Made by a program: the position numbers and the translations under genes
The notes under the pieces: generated by a model
What the model was told of the DNA's origin: nothing
Databases searched by the model: none
What the model saw: the letters and a program-made list of their open reading frames with translations, nothing else
In this document: positions 51,901-58,205 of the stretch, in pieces
How the letters are laid out: the number at the start of each line of letters is the position of its first letter
Numbering within the stretch: position 1 is the first letter of the stretch
Assembly (NCBI GenBank): GCA_900708905.1
Contig: CAADRB010000049.1
Location: 923,056 to 987,055 of the forward strand
DNA length: 64,000 nucleotides
Direction of reading: 5' to 3'
Source: Hymenolepis diminuta
Lineage: Eukaryota > Platyhelminthes > Cestoda > Cyclophyllidea > Hymenolepididae

Positions 51901-54405
51901 GCTAGCGAAGATTTAAAATCAAAAAGGGTTTGTTTATAACCGTAGCTGAAAAAATTCGCATTGCAGCTCATTAAAATGCCTAAATAAATTCAACTTGAGA
52001 ACAAAGGGAACAAAACGAAGGGGTAAAGATCTAAAATAAAAAAATAACGATATATAATTAGTGCAATTAAACGAGCTTAGTCATTCCATTTTTAGGTGAT
52101 GAAGCCAAGTAAAAGCCGATAATTATAAAGAAAAATTCCCTTAAATGTGATGCAGTGATCAACGTGCACGTCTGCAGAAGTCAGAAGTCACGGAATCGAT
52201 GTCCATCAGTGCGCATCTAGTGATGTGGGTGGTCAACCGCCCTGGTTAATCCTGGTAAACAAGAGGAACGGTAAAATGCGAGGCTCTCACAAGAGCAGCT
52301 ACAGGAAAGTTTCCATAGGAAATTTATTTAAATATAAACGCGCCGAATATCAGCGATCGAAAGTATCCAATGATTTGATGCTTTAAATGTAAAATGAAAG
52401 ATTTAAAGTAATTCAAATTCTAATCAGCTCAAACCAAACTAAATTAAGACCACAGGAATGGGGAGGGAAGTACAGAACAGTTATGGATATAAAAATCCCT
52501 AGTGCGTAGCAGCAGCTCTAAATGCCATTAACTCTGAAACCGTTCTAATTACACTCTGCTGAGAGATCAATAAAATCACTGATTACATAATCTAGATGCG
52601 ACATTCCATGACCTGCGTGATAAGCTGGAAAGGCAGCGTGATAATGAACATGGAAATTTCAGGTTAAAACGCCAACTACCTGGGAGTCATCCACCAGTTG
52701 TAAAACTCGATATCATTTGAATACTGGCTAGACAAGAGCATGATTTTACTCTCCAAAACGTTGAAATTCAAGAGATATATCTGACGTCTGTAGTTACTGA
52801 ACCAAAAGCTTGACTCAAAATTCAAATTTCTTTCTACTAAATGTGCTTAAAAACTAAATATTACATAAGTGTTACTAATAGTAACCGGTAGTCCAGTGGT
52901 TAATGTTCACTGCAAAGTAACGGGTTCGATGCTCATCGAAGTACATCCAGTGAGAATGGCCAACCGCACTGGTTAAGTATGGCTAATATAGTGTGTGGCA
53001 GATTTCCAGTTTCTCATTGAGGGGACTTCATAATACAACCCTTAACCCAAGTTAAGTGTTGGAAAGCGCTTTCCCAAATGAGCTTGAGAATTATTAAACC
53101 ATTAGTACAAGCAATAAAAAATAACCAGAAATATGTCCAACATATCACTAAAGTAGAGCTGCTAAAACGTCAAAAAATGCTCGTCCATAGTGGCCATTAA
53201 TACCGATTAATTCGGTAATCTGCAGTCTTATTTGATGTTTCGAGAACTGCGTTAAAATACTGCCCTCCTAAATGATTATTTCAATGGCAAAAGGAGAACC
53301 AATTTATTCAACCAATCTTTCAGAAAGTTAATTGGCTAAGCTCAATGGGATAAAAATTAGGAAGAATAAAGTATGAGCCTTTTATGATCTGAACTCTTAT
53401 CACATTGATTGTATAAAAGATATCCAATTTCAAATATAGCAGTAGAAGAAATGTATGATAAAGTGGTCAGTTAATTCTAAACCAGAGCAATCAAGAGCTA
53501 TAAAACGCTTTTTCGCTATACTAAAATAGTTCCCCCGAGATCAAAAGTTGAATTACAATATTGAAGCTCACAAATTAAGCTATAATTGGAGTGTGATGCA
53601 TCCAGGCTGACGAAATATTTCTATGCGAAATCTTATCAGGATCATAAAATAATGGCAGCAGAAAATTATACTCAGAAGCACGGAGATTCGAGACAAAATA
53701 ATAACAACTGGAGAGGTGGAATGTGGCACAATTCTACATTCGATGATTTGATCCATTGAATGCGCAAAAGTGCCCGACTTGAGGAGATCACATAAATATT
53801 AGTTACATATGATATTTTGAGTTGTTCGGTAGACGATATTCACTTGTGAGAATGTGAAGCCCTAACATATTTCAGAGATCTCCGTAGCAATCAATACAAT
53901 ATAGTATATATGTTTATAAAAATAGGACCACATGCTTATTTTCAAATCTCCTTAAAGTATAAATGAAAAGCTTCAAGGAAAAATATTCCACCAAAAAGTT
54001 TGTAACTCGATGACGTATACGAGGGAACTTGCAAAAGCGTTACTTTGATTAAAATATAAGCCTTCAAAACCTATATTGATAGACATATTAAAAAGGATAA
54101 AACGCACCAATTGACTCTATCCGGAAACCAGGTGGAGGTTGCAATTGGGCACGCATCCAACAGCTCTTGAGAGTTCGCAGTGAGGCTTCATCTCCACCAA
54201 TTAGGATGACAAAGGGTTCAATATGACCAAGAAGGAGACACTTTTTAAGTGCTTGGCTCAGATATGGATTAGTTGTATTTACAACATTAACATTGAGGAA
54301 CGATTTATAAACATCGTAAATATTGAATGTTCGAACAGCTAGTGCAAATTCTTGCTTAAAGGCGATAGCTATACAGCGTGTAGATGAAAGAATTCCTAAG
54401 TTCAT
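6129..54405 (-). CDS. STOX: Storkhead-box (STOX/knockout family) winged-helix protein, whole gene, six exons, 868 aa
   Basis: The span covers coding exons 54405-54108, 37000-36764, 26265-25841, 14166-13823, 10039-9849 and 7240-6129. Intron phases in order are 1, 1, 0, 2, 1, all introns are GT-AG, and the coding total is 2607 nt. Residues 1-100 hold the STOX N-terminal segment, with SLRTLKSCWMRAQLQPPPGF aligning to vertebrate LQVLRDAWRRRALRPPRGF. Residues about 101-190 form the storkhead winged-helix domain. Residues 180-434 are Ser/Pro/Gln-rich and likely disordered. Residues 497-524 form a Lys/Arg-rich patch with RNSLHRSIS, like the vertebrate RSLSRK segment. Residues 738-746 contain SGRDSGFID, like the vertebrate GDSGID motif. 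The family are nuclear and cytoplasmic DNA-binding regulators with forkhead-like winged helices; Drosophila knockout acts in neuromuscular targeting. Nuclear transcriptional function here is inferred from family. The ATG is the first Met after an in-frame TAA nine bases upstream, and it gives an N-terminus about as long as human STOX1. A non-coding 5' exon is possible. Motif comparisons are from memory. Confidence 0.88.
7241..9848 (-). other. Intron 5 of the storkhead gene
   Basis: The donor is CATG|GTCAGT (9848 downward) and the acceptor is CATTTTCAG (ending 7241). It is 2608 bp, phase 1. It contains the perfect palindrome at 8521-8557 and otherwise no element I recognise. Confidence 0.75.
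8521..8557. repeat. Perfect 17-bp-arm palindrome built from TATCCCTAC units
   Basis: The left arm TATCCCTACTATCCCTA is the exact reverse complement of the right arm TAGGGATAGTAGGGATA, with CTA between them. A further partial unit, CTATCCCTAT, follows at 8561-8570. The arms are themselves two tandem 9-bp units. It could extrude as a cruciform or simply be an inverted micro-duplication. Nothing shows a function. Confidence 0.9.
9849..10039 (-). CDS. STOX: Storkhead gene exon 5, residues 435-499; possibly derived from a tRNA-like repeat
   Basis: This exon is 191 nt. The acceptor is TTCACCCTACTATAG and the donor is CATG|GTCAGT. It enters in phase 2 and leaves in phase 1. It is required: exon 4 ends in phase 2 and exon 6 starts in phase 1, so they cannot be joined directly without breaking the frame. 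The product is 63 whole codons with RRAQLSQSVYLSS at the start and FQTGELKKH at the end. The final KKH plus the split Gly continues into the basic patch of exon 6 and resembles the vertebrate KKFG segment. On the minus strand the DNA carries CCGGTTAGGACGCC and, about 60 nt on, AGTTCAAATCTGG, which look like a tRNA D-arm and T-arm. Part of the exon may therefore be an exonised SINE. Confidence 0.75.
10040..13822 (-). other. Intron 4 of the storkhead gene
   Basis: The donor is TTTCAA|GTGAGT and the acceptor is CCCTACTATAG. It is 3783 bp, phase 2. Only short open frames occur, with no recognisable motif. I see no repeat shared with the rest of the window. Confidence 0.7.
13823..14166 (-). CDS. 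STOX: Storkhead gene exon 4, residues 321-434, Gln/Ser-rich
   Basis: This exon is 344 nt. The acceptor is TGTTATTTCTAG and the donor is TTTCAA|GTGAGT. It enters in phase 0 and leaves in phase 2. It encodes LSSQHLQQQISQMKREASS, a short basic RLNVHNRRRLF segment, a Ser/Pro/Ala/His-rich stretch, and a Gln tract (QQQAHNQQKQQQQQ) near its end. The composition suggests a disordered linker after the winged helix. The Gln tracts come from CAG/CAA runs and may vary in length between individuals. A second minus-strand frame over the same bases is open for 114 codons but does not join in phase to either neighbour, so I treat it as a shadow. Confidence 0.8.
16198..16229. repeat. Imperfect hairpin, arms CCTCCCCTTGG / CCAAGGGAGG
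   Basis: The arms pair over ten or eleven bases with one unpaired C, around a loop of 11 bases. It is a GC-rich stem in AT-rich intronic DNA. The bases just before it (AGGATTTGATCC) loosely resemble a tRNA T-arm, but no matching D-arm is seen. No function is assigned. Confidence 0.6.
18731..18845 (+). repeat. tRNA-derived SINE, degraded copy 2
   Basis: It aligns to the family along its length: ATTAACATGCGCATCTACG matches the copy 1 segment TTAACGTGCTCATCTGCAG, and GAATGGCCGACTGCACTG matches GAATGGCCAACCGCACTG of the 52.9 kb copy. The TGGCTAATATAGAGG block is present as CGCCTAATAAAAGAGG. Box A is largely lost. Confidence 0.6.
25841..26265 (-). CDS. STOX: Storkhead gene exon 3, residues 179-320: end of winged helix plus linker
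   Basis: This exon is 425 nt. The acceptor is TTTATACTTGAAG, weak in pyrimidines, with exon from 26265; the donor is ACACGG|GTGTGT. It completes the Gly179 codon and reads QGYNLMTPDKMHV, which lines up residue for residue with the vertebrate EGYFIVTPQTYFI that ends the storkhead winged helix. This is why the weak acceptor was chosen over nearby AGs. The remainder is low-complexity: SSSSASQQQ, QQQKQQ, a GRGGG run, an acidic EDTSEEEP patch and proline-rich LSPVPTPPNHNH. The exon leaves in phase 0. Reading through the donor adds a hydrophobic tail and a stop at 25751, so that extension is not part of the model. Confidence 0.85.
27430..27610 (+). repeat. tRNA-derived SINE, copy 3
   Basis: Family blocks in order are: AAGGTCACGGATTTGGTCCCC (a degraded box B region), GGCGCACATCCAGTGAG, CAACCGTTCTGGTTAAGTTT, GGCTGATAAAGG, and the tail with CTCTCAGAG and AAGATGAGTGTTAGAGAAAA. 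The tail blocks recur in the 42.0 and 52.9 kb copies as AAGATAAGTGTTGG and AAGTTAAGTGTTGG. It lies in intron 2, antisense to the gene. Confidence 0.7.
30916..30947. repeat. (TA)n microsatellite
   Basis: An uninterrupted TA dinucleotide run of about 15 units follows ATG in AGTTATGTATATA and ends at CTAGAACAG. It lies in intron 2 of the storkhead gene and is likely length-polymorphic. Confidence 0.95.
34107..34266. repeat. Short segment with TTTA/TAAA inverted ends (MITE-like or chance)
   Basis: The left end AAAACAAATATTTATTTATT and the right end GTAAATAAATAAATGTTTT are near reverse complements. They enclose about 120 bp that are not TTTA-rich. A (TTTA)n run extends inward from the left arm to about 34160. 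This could be a miniature inverted-repeat element or two simple-repeat tracts of opposite strand. No clear target-site duplication is visible. Confidence 0.4.
36764..37000 (-). CDS. STOX: Storkhead gene exon 2, residues 100-179: core of the storkhead winged-helix domain
   Basis: This exon is 237 nt. The acceptor is TTGGTTGCTTGTCTAG and the donor is CTGTG|GTGAGT; both borders are phase 1, in Gly codons. After the split Gly it reads DAGGLILNSVPQYASMRLEE, aligning without gaps to vertebrate [20 protein letters not shown]. Then follow helix 1 (VIFQVICQVSM), the middle helix (ESRLYGHLANIYAEM) and the recognition helix region (RQSIYAAISSLIKSGLIYY), which aligns to [20 protein letters not shown]. 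The pattern of hydrophobic positions is kept while many surface residues differ, so this is a divergent member. The two introns bracketing it carry more than 27 kb. Confidence 0.9.
38920..39220 (-). repeat. Dispersed repeat family B, copy 1 (LTR-like?)
   Basis: The minus strand reads AGGAGATCTAGTTCTGCTGC, then TACAAGTTGTCCTTCATGTT, TGACTGTCAAAATGTCAGGA and GGGAATTGATTATCTCA. All four blocks recur in the same order in the copy at 60.8 kb, and the first, second and last in the copy at 42.5 kb. A 60-codon open frame over this copy is not a gene: its reading frame is broken in the other copies. The identity of the parent element is unknown. Confidence 0.7.
41952..42160 (+). repeat. tRNA-derived SINE, copy 4
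   Basis: This copy has a good box B (GGTTCGATTTCC, from 42002) preceded by AGAGGTCACG. It then has TCGGTGCACATAGCAAATGG, TCAACTACGTAGGTTAATTC, TGGCTAATATAGAGGATGG, CTCTCACCAGGGAGCC and a tail with AAGATAAGTGTTGGGATACC. The head (GGCGCTTTGGTAACTGATAT) is a decayed box A. It is intronic and antisense to the gene. Confidence 0.75.
42470..42690 (+). repeat. Dispersed repeat family B, copy 2 (internally deleted)
   Basis: It matches copies 1 and 3 at CTAGTTTCTGCTGCTA, CAGATTTCACAGTTGACCC, ACAAGCTGTCTTTACATTGT and AACCTGTAGGAATTGATCAT. The block with TGTCAAAATGTCAGGA between the last two is missing, so this copy carries a deletion of about 90 bp relative to copies 1 and 3. Confidence 0.65.
44195..44345 (+). 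repeat. Dispersed repeat family A, copy 1
   Basis: It shares with the 45.9 kb copy, in order, GCTGACAATTAACAACAGCA, GTAGACCAAAGTTTTATTGA, AACCACAATGAAGATTCGAG and a purine-rich AAGAGAAAGTGGGAGAAAG tail. Identity is moderate and the copy is non-coding. Confidence 0.6.
45885..46135 (+). repeat. Dispersed repeat family A, copy 2
   Basis: It matches copy 1 in its left half (GCAGCTAACAACAGCA, GTAGGCCAAAGTTCGATTGA, GATGAGGATTTGAGAGGG). Its right half matches copy 3 (GTTTATATGAGTCACTTGGG followed by AAGGACG). It therefore links copies 1 and 3 as one family. The minus-strand open frames here are repeat-borne and not genes. Confidence 0.65.
46943..47026. repeat. GC-rich nested inverted repeat
   Basis: The outer arms CCACAGCC (46943-46950) and GGCTGTGG (47019-47026) enclose an inner hairpin, AGACGC (46966-46971) and GCGTCT (46979-46984), with a seven-base loop. 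It is a local GC-rich patch in AT-rich intronic DNA and lies inside an 80-codon minus-strand open frame that I do not recognise. It could be an RNA structure, a mobile-element remnant or chance. Confidence 0.5.
48727..48835 (-). repeat. 3' LTR end of the deleted Ty3/gypsy element
   Basis: On the plus strand it begins TTTACGATTCACAAGCTGAT and continues ATCCCAGCCAGGAAGAA, GCGAAAATTTCTTATAG and CCCGAACTTGACACC. It matches the segment starting at 50355 over roughly 105 bp, with small gaps. It is truncated or diverged at its outer part. Confidence 0.65.
48922..48970 (-). pseudogene. Integrase C-terminal fragment
   Basis: The minus strand encodes GKSPMEILMGGNRIKL. This matches the GKSPAE-L-MGR signature that follows the integrase catalytic core in Ty3/gypsy polyproteins. 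It lies about 90 bp before the 3' LTR end, the expected place. Upstream bases hold stops in this frame. Confidence 0.55.
49410..50320 (-). pseudogene. Decayed gag with paired zinc knuckles
   Basis: The first part (50320-49976) has a Gln/Lys-rich start and the capsid-like FHYSPETGQSFAKRFERCED. After a frame change (49912-49634) it reads NHFKCLLFLSGLPEFCPTDV, matching the QFKCLIF-GL segment of flatworm gypsy Gag proteins. A third frame encodes WLCNDLHFSRFCPYKSRACK then LCGKREHRNNV. This is a tandem zinc knuckle in which the first Cys is replaced by Phe and the last Cys is missing. Both losses and the frame changes mark it as non-functional. Confidence 0.7.
50355..50490 (-). repeat. 5' LTR end of the deleted Ty3/gypsy element
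   Basis: The plus-strand text TTTACGATCTACGAGCTGAT, ATCCCAGCCAGGAAGAAG, ATCGCAAAAATTTAGAGTTC and AACTCGGACTTAGCAC aligns to the copy at 48727. Toward gag the similarity ends exactly where the internal domain should start. The outer limit is uncertain. Confidence 0.65.
51400..51490 (+). repeat. tRNA-derived SINE, divergent copy 5
   Basis: GCTGGTGGCACAGAGTTTGA and CGTGTCCGATTGCGA align to the copy 1 head GCCGGTGGCTCAGTGGTTAA and CGTGCTCATCTGCAG. CTCGGTGCTTAACCAGCGAG and ACGGCCAACCA align to the family segment with GTGCACATCCAGTGAG and ATGGCCAACC. CGCTGGT (51401) and ACCAGCG (51458) happen to pair, but the alignment to the family explains the segment better. Confidence 0.5.
52148..52310 (+). 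repeat. tRNA-derived SINE, copy 6
   Basis: It shows AGTGATCAACGTGCACGTCT, GCAGAAGTCAGAAGTCACGG, AATCGATGTCCATCAGTGCG, CATCTAGTGATG, GTCAACCGCCCTGGTTAATC, CTGGTAAACAAGAGG and GAGGCTCTCACAAGAG, all family blocks in order. A second copy lies about 570 bp to the right in the same orientation. Confidence 0.75.
52884..53096 (+). repeat. tRNA-derived SINE, copy 7 (best-preserved pol III promoter)
   Basis: Box A TAGTCCAGTGGTTA (52889-52902) and box B GGTTCGATGCT (52923-52933) are 34 bp apart start to start, the usual spacing in tRNA genes. The body follows: ACATCCAGTGAGAATGGCC, AACCGCACTGGTTAAG, TGGCTAATATAGTGTGTGGC, the CTCATTGAGGGGACTTC block and a tail with AAGTTAAGTGTTGGAAAGCG. This is the reference copy I used to recognise the others. 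Confidence 0.8.
54108..54405 (-). CDS. STOX: Storkhead gene exon 1, residues 1-100: conserved N-terminal segment
   Basis: This exon is 298 nt. It starts at ATG 54405-54403, nine bases after an in-frame TAA, and ends at CAATTG|GTGCGT in phase 1. The encoded segment is as long as the vertebrate region before the same intron. The strongest match is its end: SLRTLKSCWMRAQLQPPPGF followed by RIESIG. The vertebrate counterpart is LQVLRDAWRRRALRPPRGF followed by RIRAVG. A hydrophobic stretch, PFVILIGG, precedes it. The join to exon 2 gives IESIG-DAGGLIL, matching IRAVG-DVFPVQM. The promoter is not identified, and a 5' UTR exon further upstream cannot be excluded. Confidence 0.85.
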
Positions 54406-55789
54406 ATCCGTTTAGGTGCTCAGGAAAGAGTTATCAACGTATCGACTCGAGAGTAGATTCAAATCCAACCACGAGAACGCAATCAACGAAATAAGCTAGT
54501 TCAGACCATTCGATTTGGTACAGCTTATTTAGCGGATTGAAACAAATTATCAATGACCTGAGAATTACAGAACCCTTAAAAAGTGCCTGATATAAAATGG
54601 CAGTAAATTCTATTTTATAATTTCGCAATTTGAATTTAAATTTTAACATATCTTATTTTAATTGATGATTTAGGTTTAATTAAAATACCTTTTCGTCGAG
54701 TCGCTAATAGCGAATACTGAATTCATATATCCTGCAATTACTAGATTTTCAGACCTGCTCATCGGCAAAAGGGCCTTTGATATTGTTTGCTTTACTAAAT
54801 ACATTTTAGTAAGTCCTCATTCTCTTCACATTTTGCCGTTTTTTATAAAAAAAACCTGCCCCTATTAGTATTGAATTATGGACCATTTCGGTCTTTAGAT
54901 TTAAAAGGTATCACACACCTCAGTAATAACTTCTTGTAATGTTTATTTGAATGCTACTTCTTATTGGGGTAATTTCGTTTATATTTTACTATCGTATGTT
55001 CGATTTCACTATCCTTGGCAGTTGTGCTTGTGTTTACTTATAAATGAATATACATTTAAATATTAAAGAACATTACGACAAGCCATCAATTTAGGTAGTT
55101 CGATAGCACTTTTTGTTAGTAGAGGTAGTAAGTCGTCACAAAAATGTTTATACTTAAAATTATATACGCCATCATATAAAAGCAACTTTATTGTTGGTAT
55201 AATAGATCCATTGGTAAATAAATAAACTTATGACAAAGGTAATACACTTTGCTCTGCTTTAGTCATTTCAATGACGCTTTTATTTCTGTTTTCATTACTC
55301 TCTTTACATTTTTTAAAAGATTATTTTACTACGAATCCATATCCGATCCTACGCACTTCTTGGGATCCATACCACTTAAATCGGCATATTTTTATTTAGC
55401 TGTGTCATATTTGTAATTCAAAACTGTATCATTATTTAAATTTCCAGTAGTTAATTGAGATAACGATTATGACTCCCAGTTTCTTATGTGATTAGTATTC
55501 GATGTACGAATAATAGTAAATGCCTTGTCTGGATATTTATCTACTCATAAAAAGACTTTTAAGATAGAAATCAAAATGAGCACAACTTTCAGGCAACAAA
55601 TATTTTTAATTTGGCTTCCAAGTTCTGTTTTTCAAAATCTGTATATTTGTCTCTTTTTAATAAGGAATGATTAGTGACGCATTCTACCATCTTATATTGT
55701 TGATCCTATTGGTTTATTCGCAATTTTACTTCGGAATTTGTACTTCTTGTTTAAATAAGTATTTTATTAATATTGGAGCTAAGATGACA

Positions 55790-56100
55790 GCTAAAGTTTC
55801 ACAGCTAACAAATTACAACAGCAATGACGGTCACCAATTCGTACCTGTTTGAGTAGGAGCTGACAACAATCGTGGAGCAGAACACCAAAACGTATTCAAG
55901 GAAGCCAAAATGGGCTTGAAACGACTGAAAGAGAGAGTTAGAGAGAGGAGCGTGCAGAGGAAGAGAGAGGATGAGCAGGATGCCTAGGAGCCAGTCGCTG
56001 ACAGGCATGCATTGTTATTGCGTGGGAAACAAAGGTAGGTTTATATGAGTCACTTCGATAAGGACGAGAGAGAACATGTGGGCGGATGTGGTTTTATGTA
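55790..56100 (+). repeat. Dispersed repeat family A, copy 3 (longest)
   Basis: Its left part, CAGCTAACAAATTACAACAG, CCAATTCGTACCTGTTTGAG and GGAGCTGACAACAATCGTGG, recurs at 58.1 kb. Its right part, GTTTATATGAGTCACTTCGA then AAGGACGAGAG, recurs at 46.08 kb. A purine-rich GAGAGAG stretch lies between. It may be an LTR or the end of a mobile element, but no coding region is attached. Confidence 0.65.
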
Positions 56101-57945
56101 AAACAAGGCAGTTATAGAAAGGTGGGGAGGGAGCGTTTAGACATGACAGATAGGGATTATGCGTCAAAGGGACATAAAGGACGTCACCCTAGCTTTGTGG
56201 ACGAAAAACCGAATAAAAGGTAATTTGGAAATGCATAGGGAGTTAGCCTTCACCCCAATGAACCTTATCATTGTGAAGCTAAGAAATCTGGTAGAAATCA
56301 TAATTTTTATGGTTTTGCTTATCTTTTAATGGGAGTGTTTTCTTCAAAATGCCACAGCTACAGAGTATCAAATACTTTTGTTAAAAAGAAGAAACAGATG
56401 GATTTTTAGTAACTGCTTCTGGGAGTTTTATTCTTTCCGCACGGTTGCCTAAGTAAAAAGAATTTCTTACGTTGACAACTGCTCATCTGCTTCAGTTTCA
56501 TCTCTCAATTTGTCTTCCAAGAAAAGCTGTTCACCGGTAATCAAGTGATAAACTGTATAGCAGTAAAGCAACGCAAGTCTCTGCGTACATTCTCTATTCA
56601 TTTAATTCCTTGTGTCTTTCTTCCCTTTGTTCCATACTTTGTTTTCCCGTGCTAAAATTTTCCTGCACTTGTGATCACAACCATTGGTTCCTCCGCTCAC
56701 AGCTCTACATCAATCACTAGAATACAGGATTATGGAAAGTTTAATTTTTCGTTTGTATGTGGCAATTAAAAATGGCAAAGATAATCGTACCTCAGTCGTT
56801 GATATTTCTTCAGCTCTCAATATAGAGCAGTGACACCTTTAATACAATTTGTAGAATAAAAATTTTCATGTTTATATGTGAGCTCTTCTGCATAGTTCTC
56901 ATCGTCCTAAGTTAATTCGAAATCGAATCGGGTTGAGCTTTTGTTGAAATTCCTTAATTAGCCGTCTGCAGCAGCTCAGACTCTTAGTCTCTCTCGATAG
57001 TAACAGAAAATAAACTTTTTGATTATCTAAAATTAGGCAGATAAGTGGGAATTATAAGCATATAAGGACCCTATAATGGATGTGAACCTTCATATAGGAA
57101 ACGATATTTATAAACCTAAGGCTCACGACATGTAATTTTTTCTATTCTTTGCCGCATTTGATGGCACTTTGCTGTAATATGCCATCTTGTGAGTAGACGG
57201 AAAGAAGATTTGAAATATGATGTTTAGGGTTTAAACCTGCTTGATTAGGAGTTTAAAACTGCCCATTAACTAAATTAATATTGTATTAAATTCAAGAAAC
57301 TAGGTCGAATTTTTAATATACCTTGTGCGTAAATATTCGAGTCTGACATCAGCTTTCTCTTGATAAGTATCTTCGGATTTCGATTGAGAATCGACATTCG
57401 AAGAAGTTGTAATGGTTCCCTATTTCTTATAGGAAATTGCCTATTTCGGCTTTAATTTTGGAGGTTGGAAATTTTTCATGCTCCACAAAAGTACATCTTG
57501 GGTGCCATGACTCAGACACTAAAATGTTCTACGTCCTACACTTTGTCTCCTCTGGGTCGATATTTACGATTGTCGTAGTAGAAACCAAGTTTAGTCAATA
57601 GATTCTCGCCTCTCTTGTAAGGGAGATGCTAAATTAACCCTGCTCTCAACTTTGAGTTGTAACATGCAGTTTCGAACTTGTATAAATTGATGGCCACTCC
57701 AATTTTTAATGTTCTAGATCTTGTACAAAACATGAATGAACCTTTAAGTCACAGCTCTGACATTACAAATATTCATTTTAAAAGCGATTTACGGCGTTAA
57801 GTTTCGGTACTCAAGGGCGAATATCACTGCCACTAAACTTCATAGCTTAATTAGGGTCAAATTTTTCGCTGAAAATTTCCATAGCGTCAAGATTAACATG
57901 TTTTAGCTTTGACCATTTTAAAATGCCATCAGTGCACTATGACTC

Positions 57946-57996
57946 CAAAAATGTTTCGCAGTAGGAGGTAGAGAGACATACAAATGTTTCGCAGTT
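57946..57996. repeat. Short direct duplication around AAATGTTTCGCAGT
   Basis: AAAAATGTTTCGCAGTAGG and CAAATGTTTCGCAGTTACAC are about 34 bp apart. This is a simple local duplication of about 15 bp. Confidence 0.6.
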
Positions 57997-58080
57997 ACAC
58001 AGTGGTGCAATGATGGTTATTTTTAAGCAATTACATCTCCCTTCAAAAACTTGTTGGAGTTAGATAACAACCAACGGTTT

Positions 58081-58205
58081 GCAGCTAACAAATTACGACN
58101 NCCAATTCGTAGCTGTTTGAGTAAGAGCTAACAACAATTGTGAAGCAGAACACCAACAAAGAGCATTAAACTGGATGGAATGTGTGGATGACAGTAGGGA
58201 CTGAG
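58081..58205 (+). repeat. Dispersed repeat family A, copy 4 (partial, with N gap)
   Basis: GCAGCTAACAAATTACGAC, CCAATTCGTAGCTGTTTGAG, AGCTAACAACAATTGTGAAG and CAGAACACCAAC match copy 3 closely. Two Ns at 58100-58101 stand where copy 3 has AGCAATGACGGTCA, so the Ns probably hide unresolved bases. The right half of the family is absent. Confidence 0.65.

Larger units (their letters stand above)
37001..54107 (-). other. Intron 1 of the storkhead gene, 17.1 kb, repeat-rich
   Basis: The donor is CAATTG|GTGCGT (from 54107) and the acceptor is GCTTGTCTAG (ending 37001). It is 17,107 bp, phase 1. It contains repeat B copies at 38.9 and 42.5 kb, SINE copies at 42.0, 51.4, 52.1 and 52.9 kb, repeat A copies at 44.2 and 45.9 kb, a GC-rich hairpin at 46.9 kb and a deleted Ty3/gypsy element at 48.7-50.5 kb. 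No additional in-phase coding exon is needed between exons 1 and 2. Confidence 0.8.

Noticed and set aside
54613..54619. TATAAAA upstream of the start codon as a TATA box
   Set aside because: Such strings are frequent by chance in AT-rich sequence, and no initiator or transcript evidence is available.
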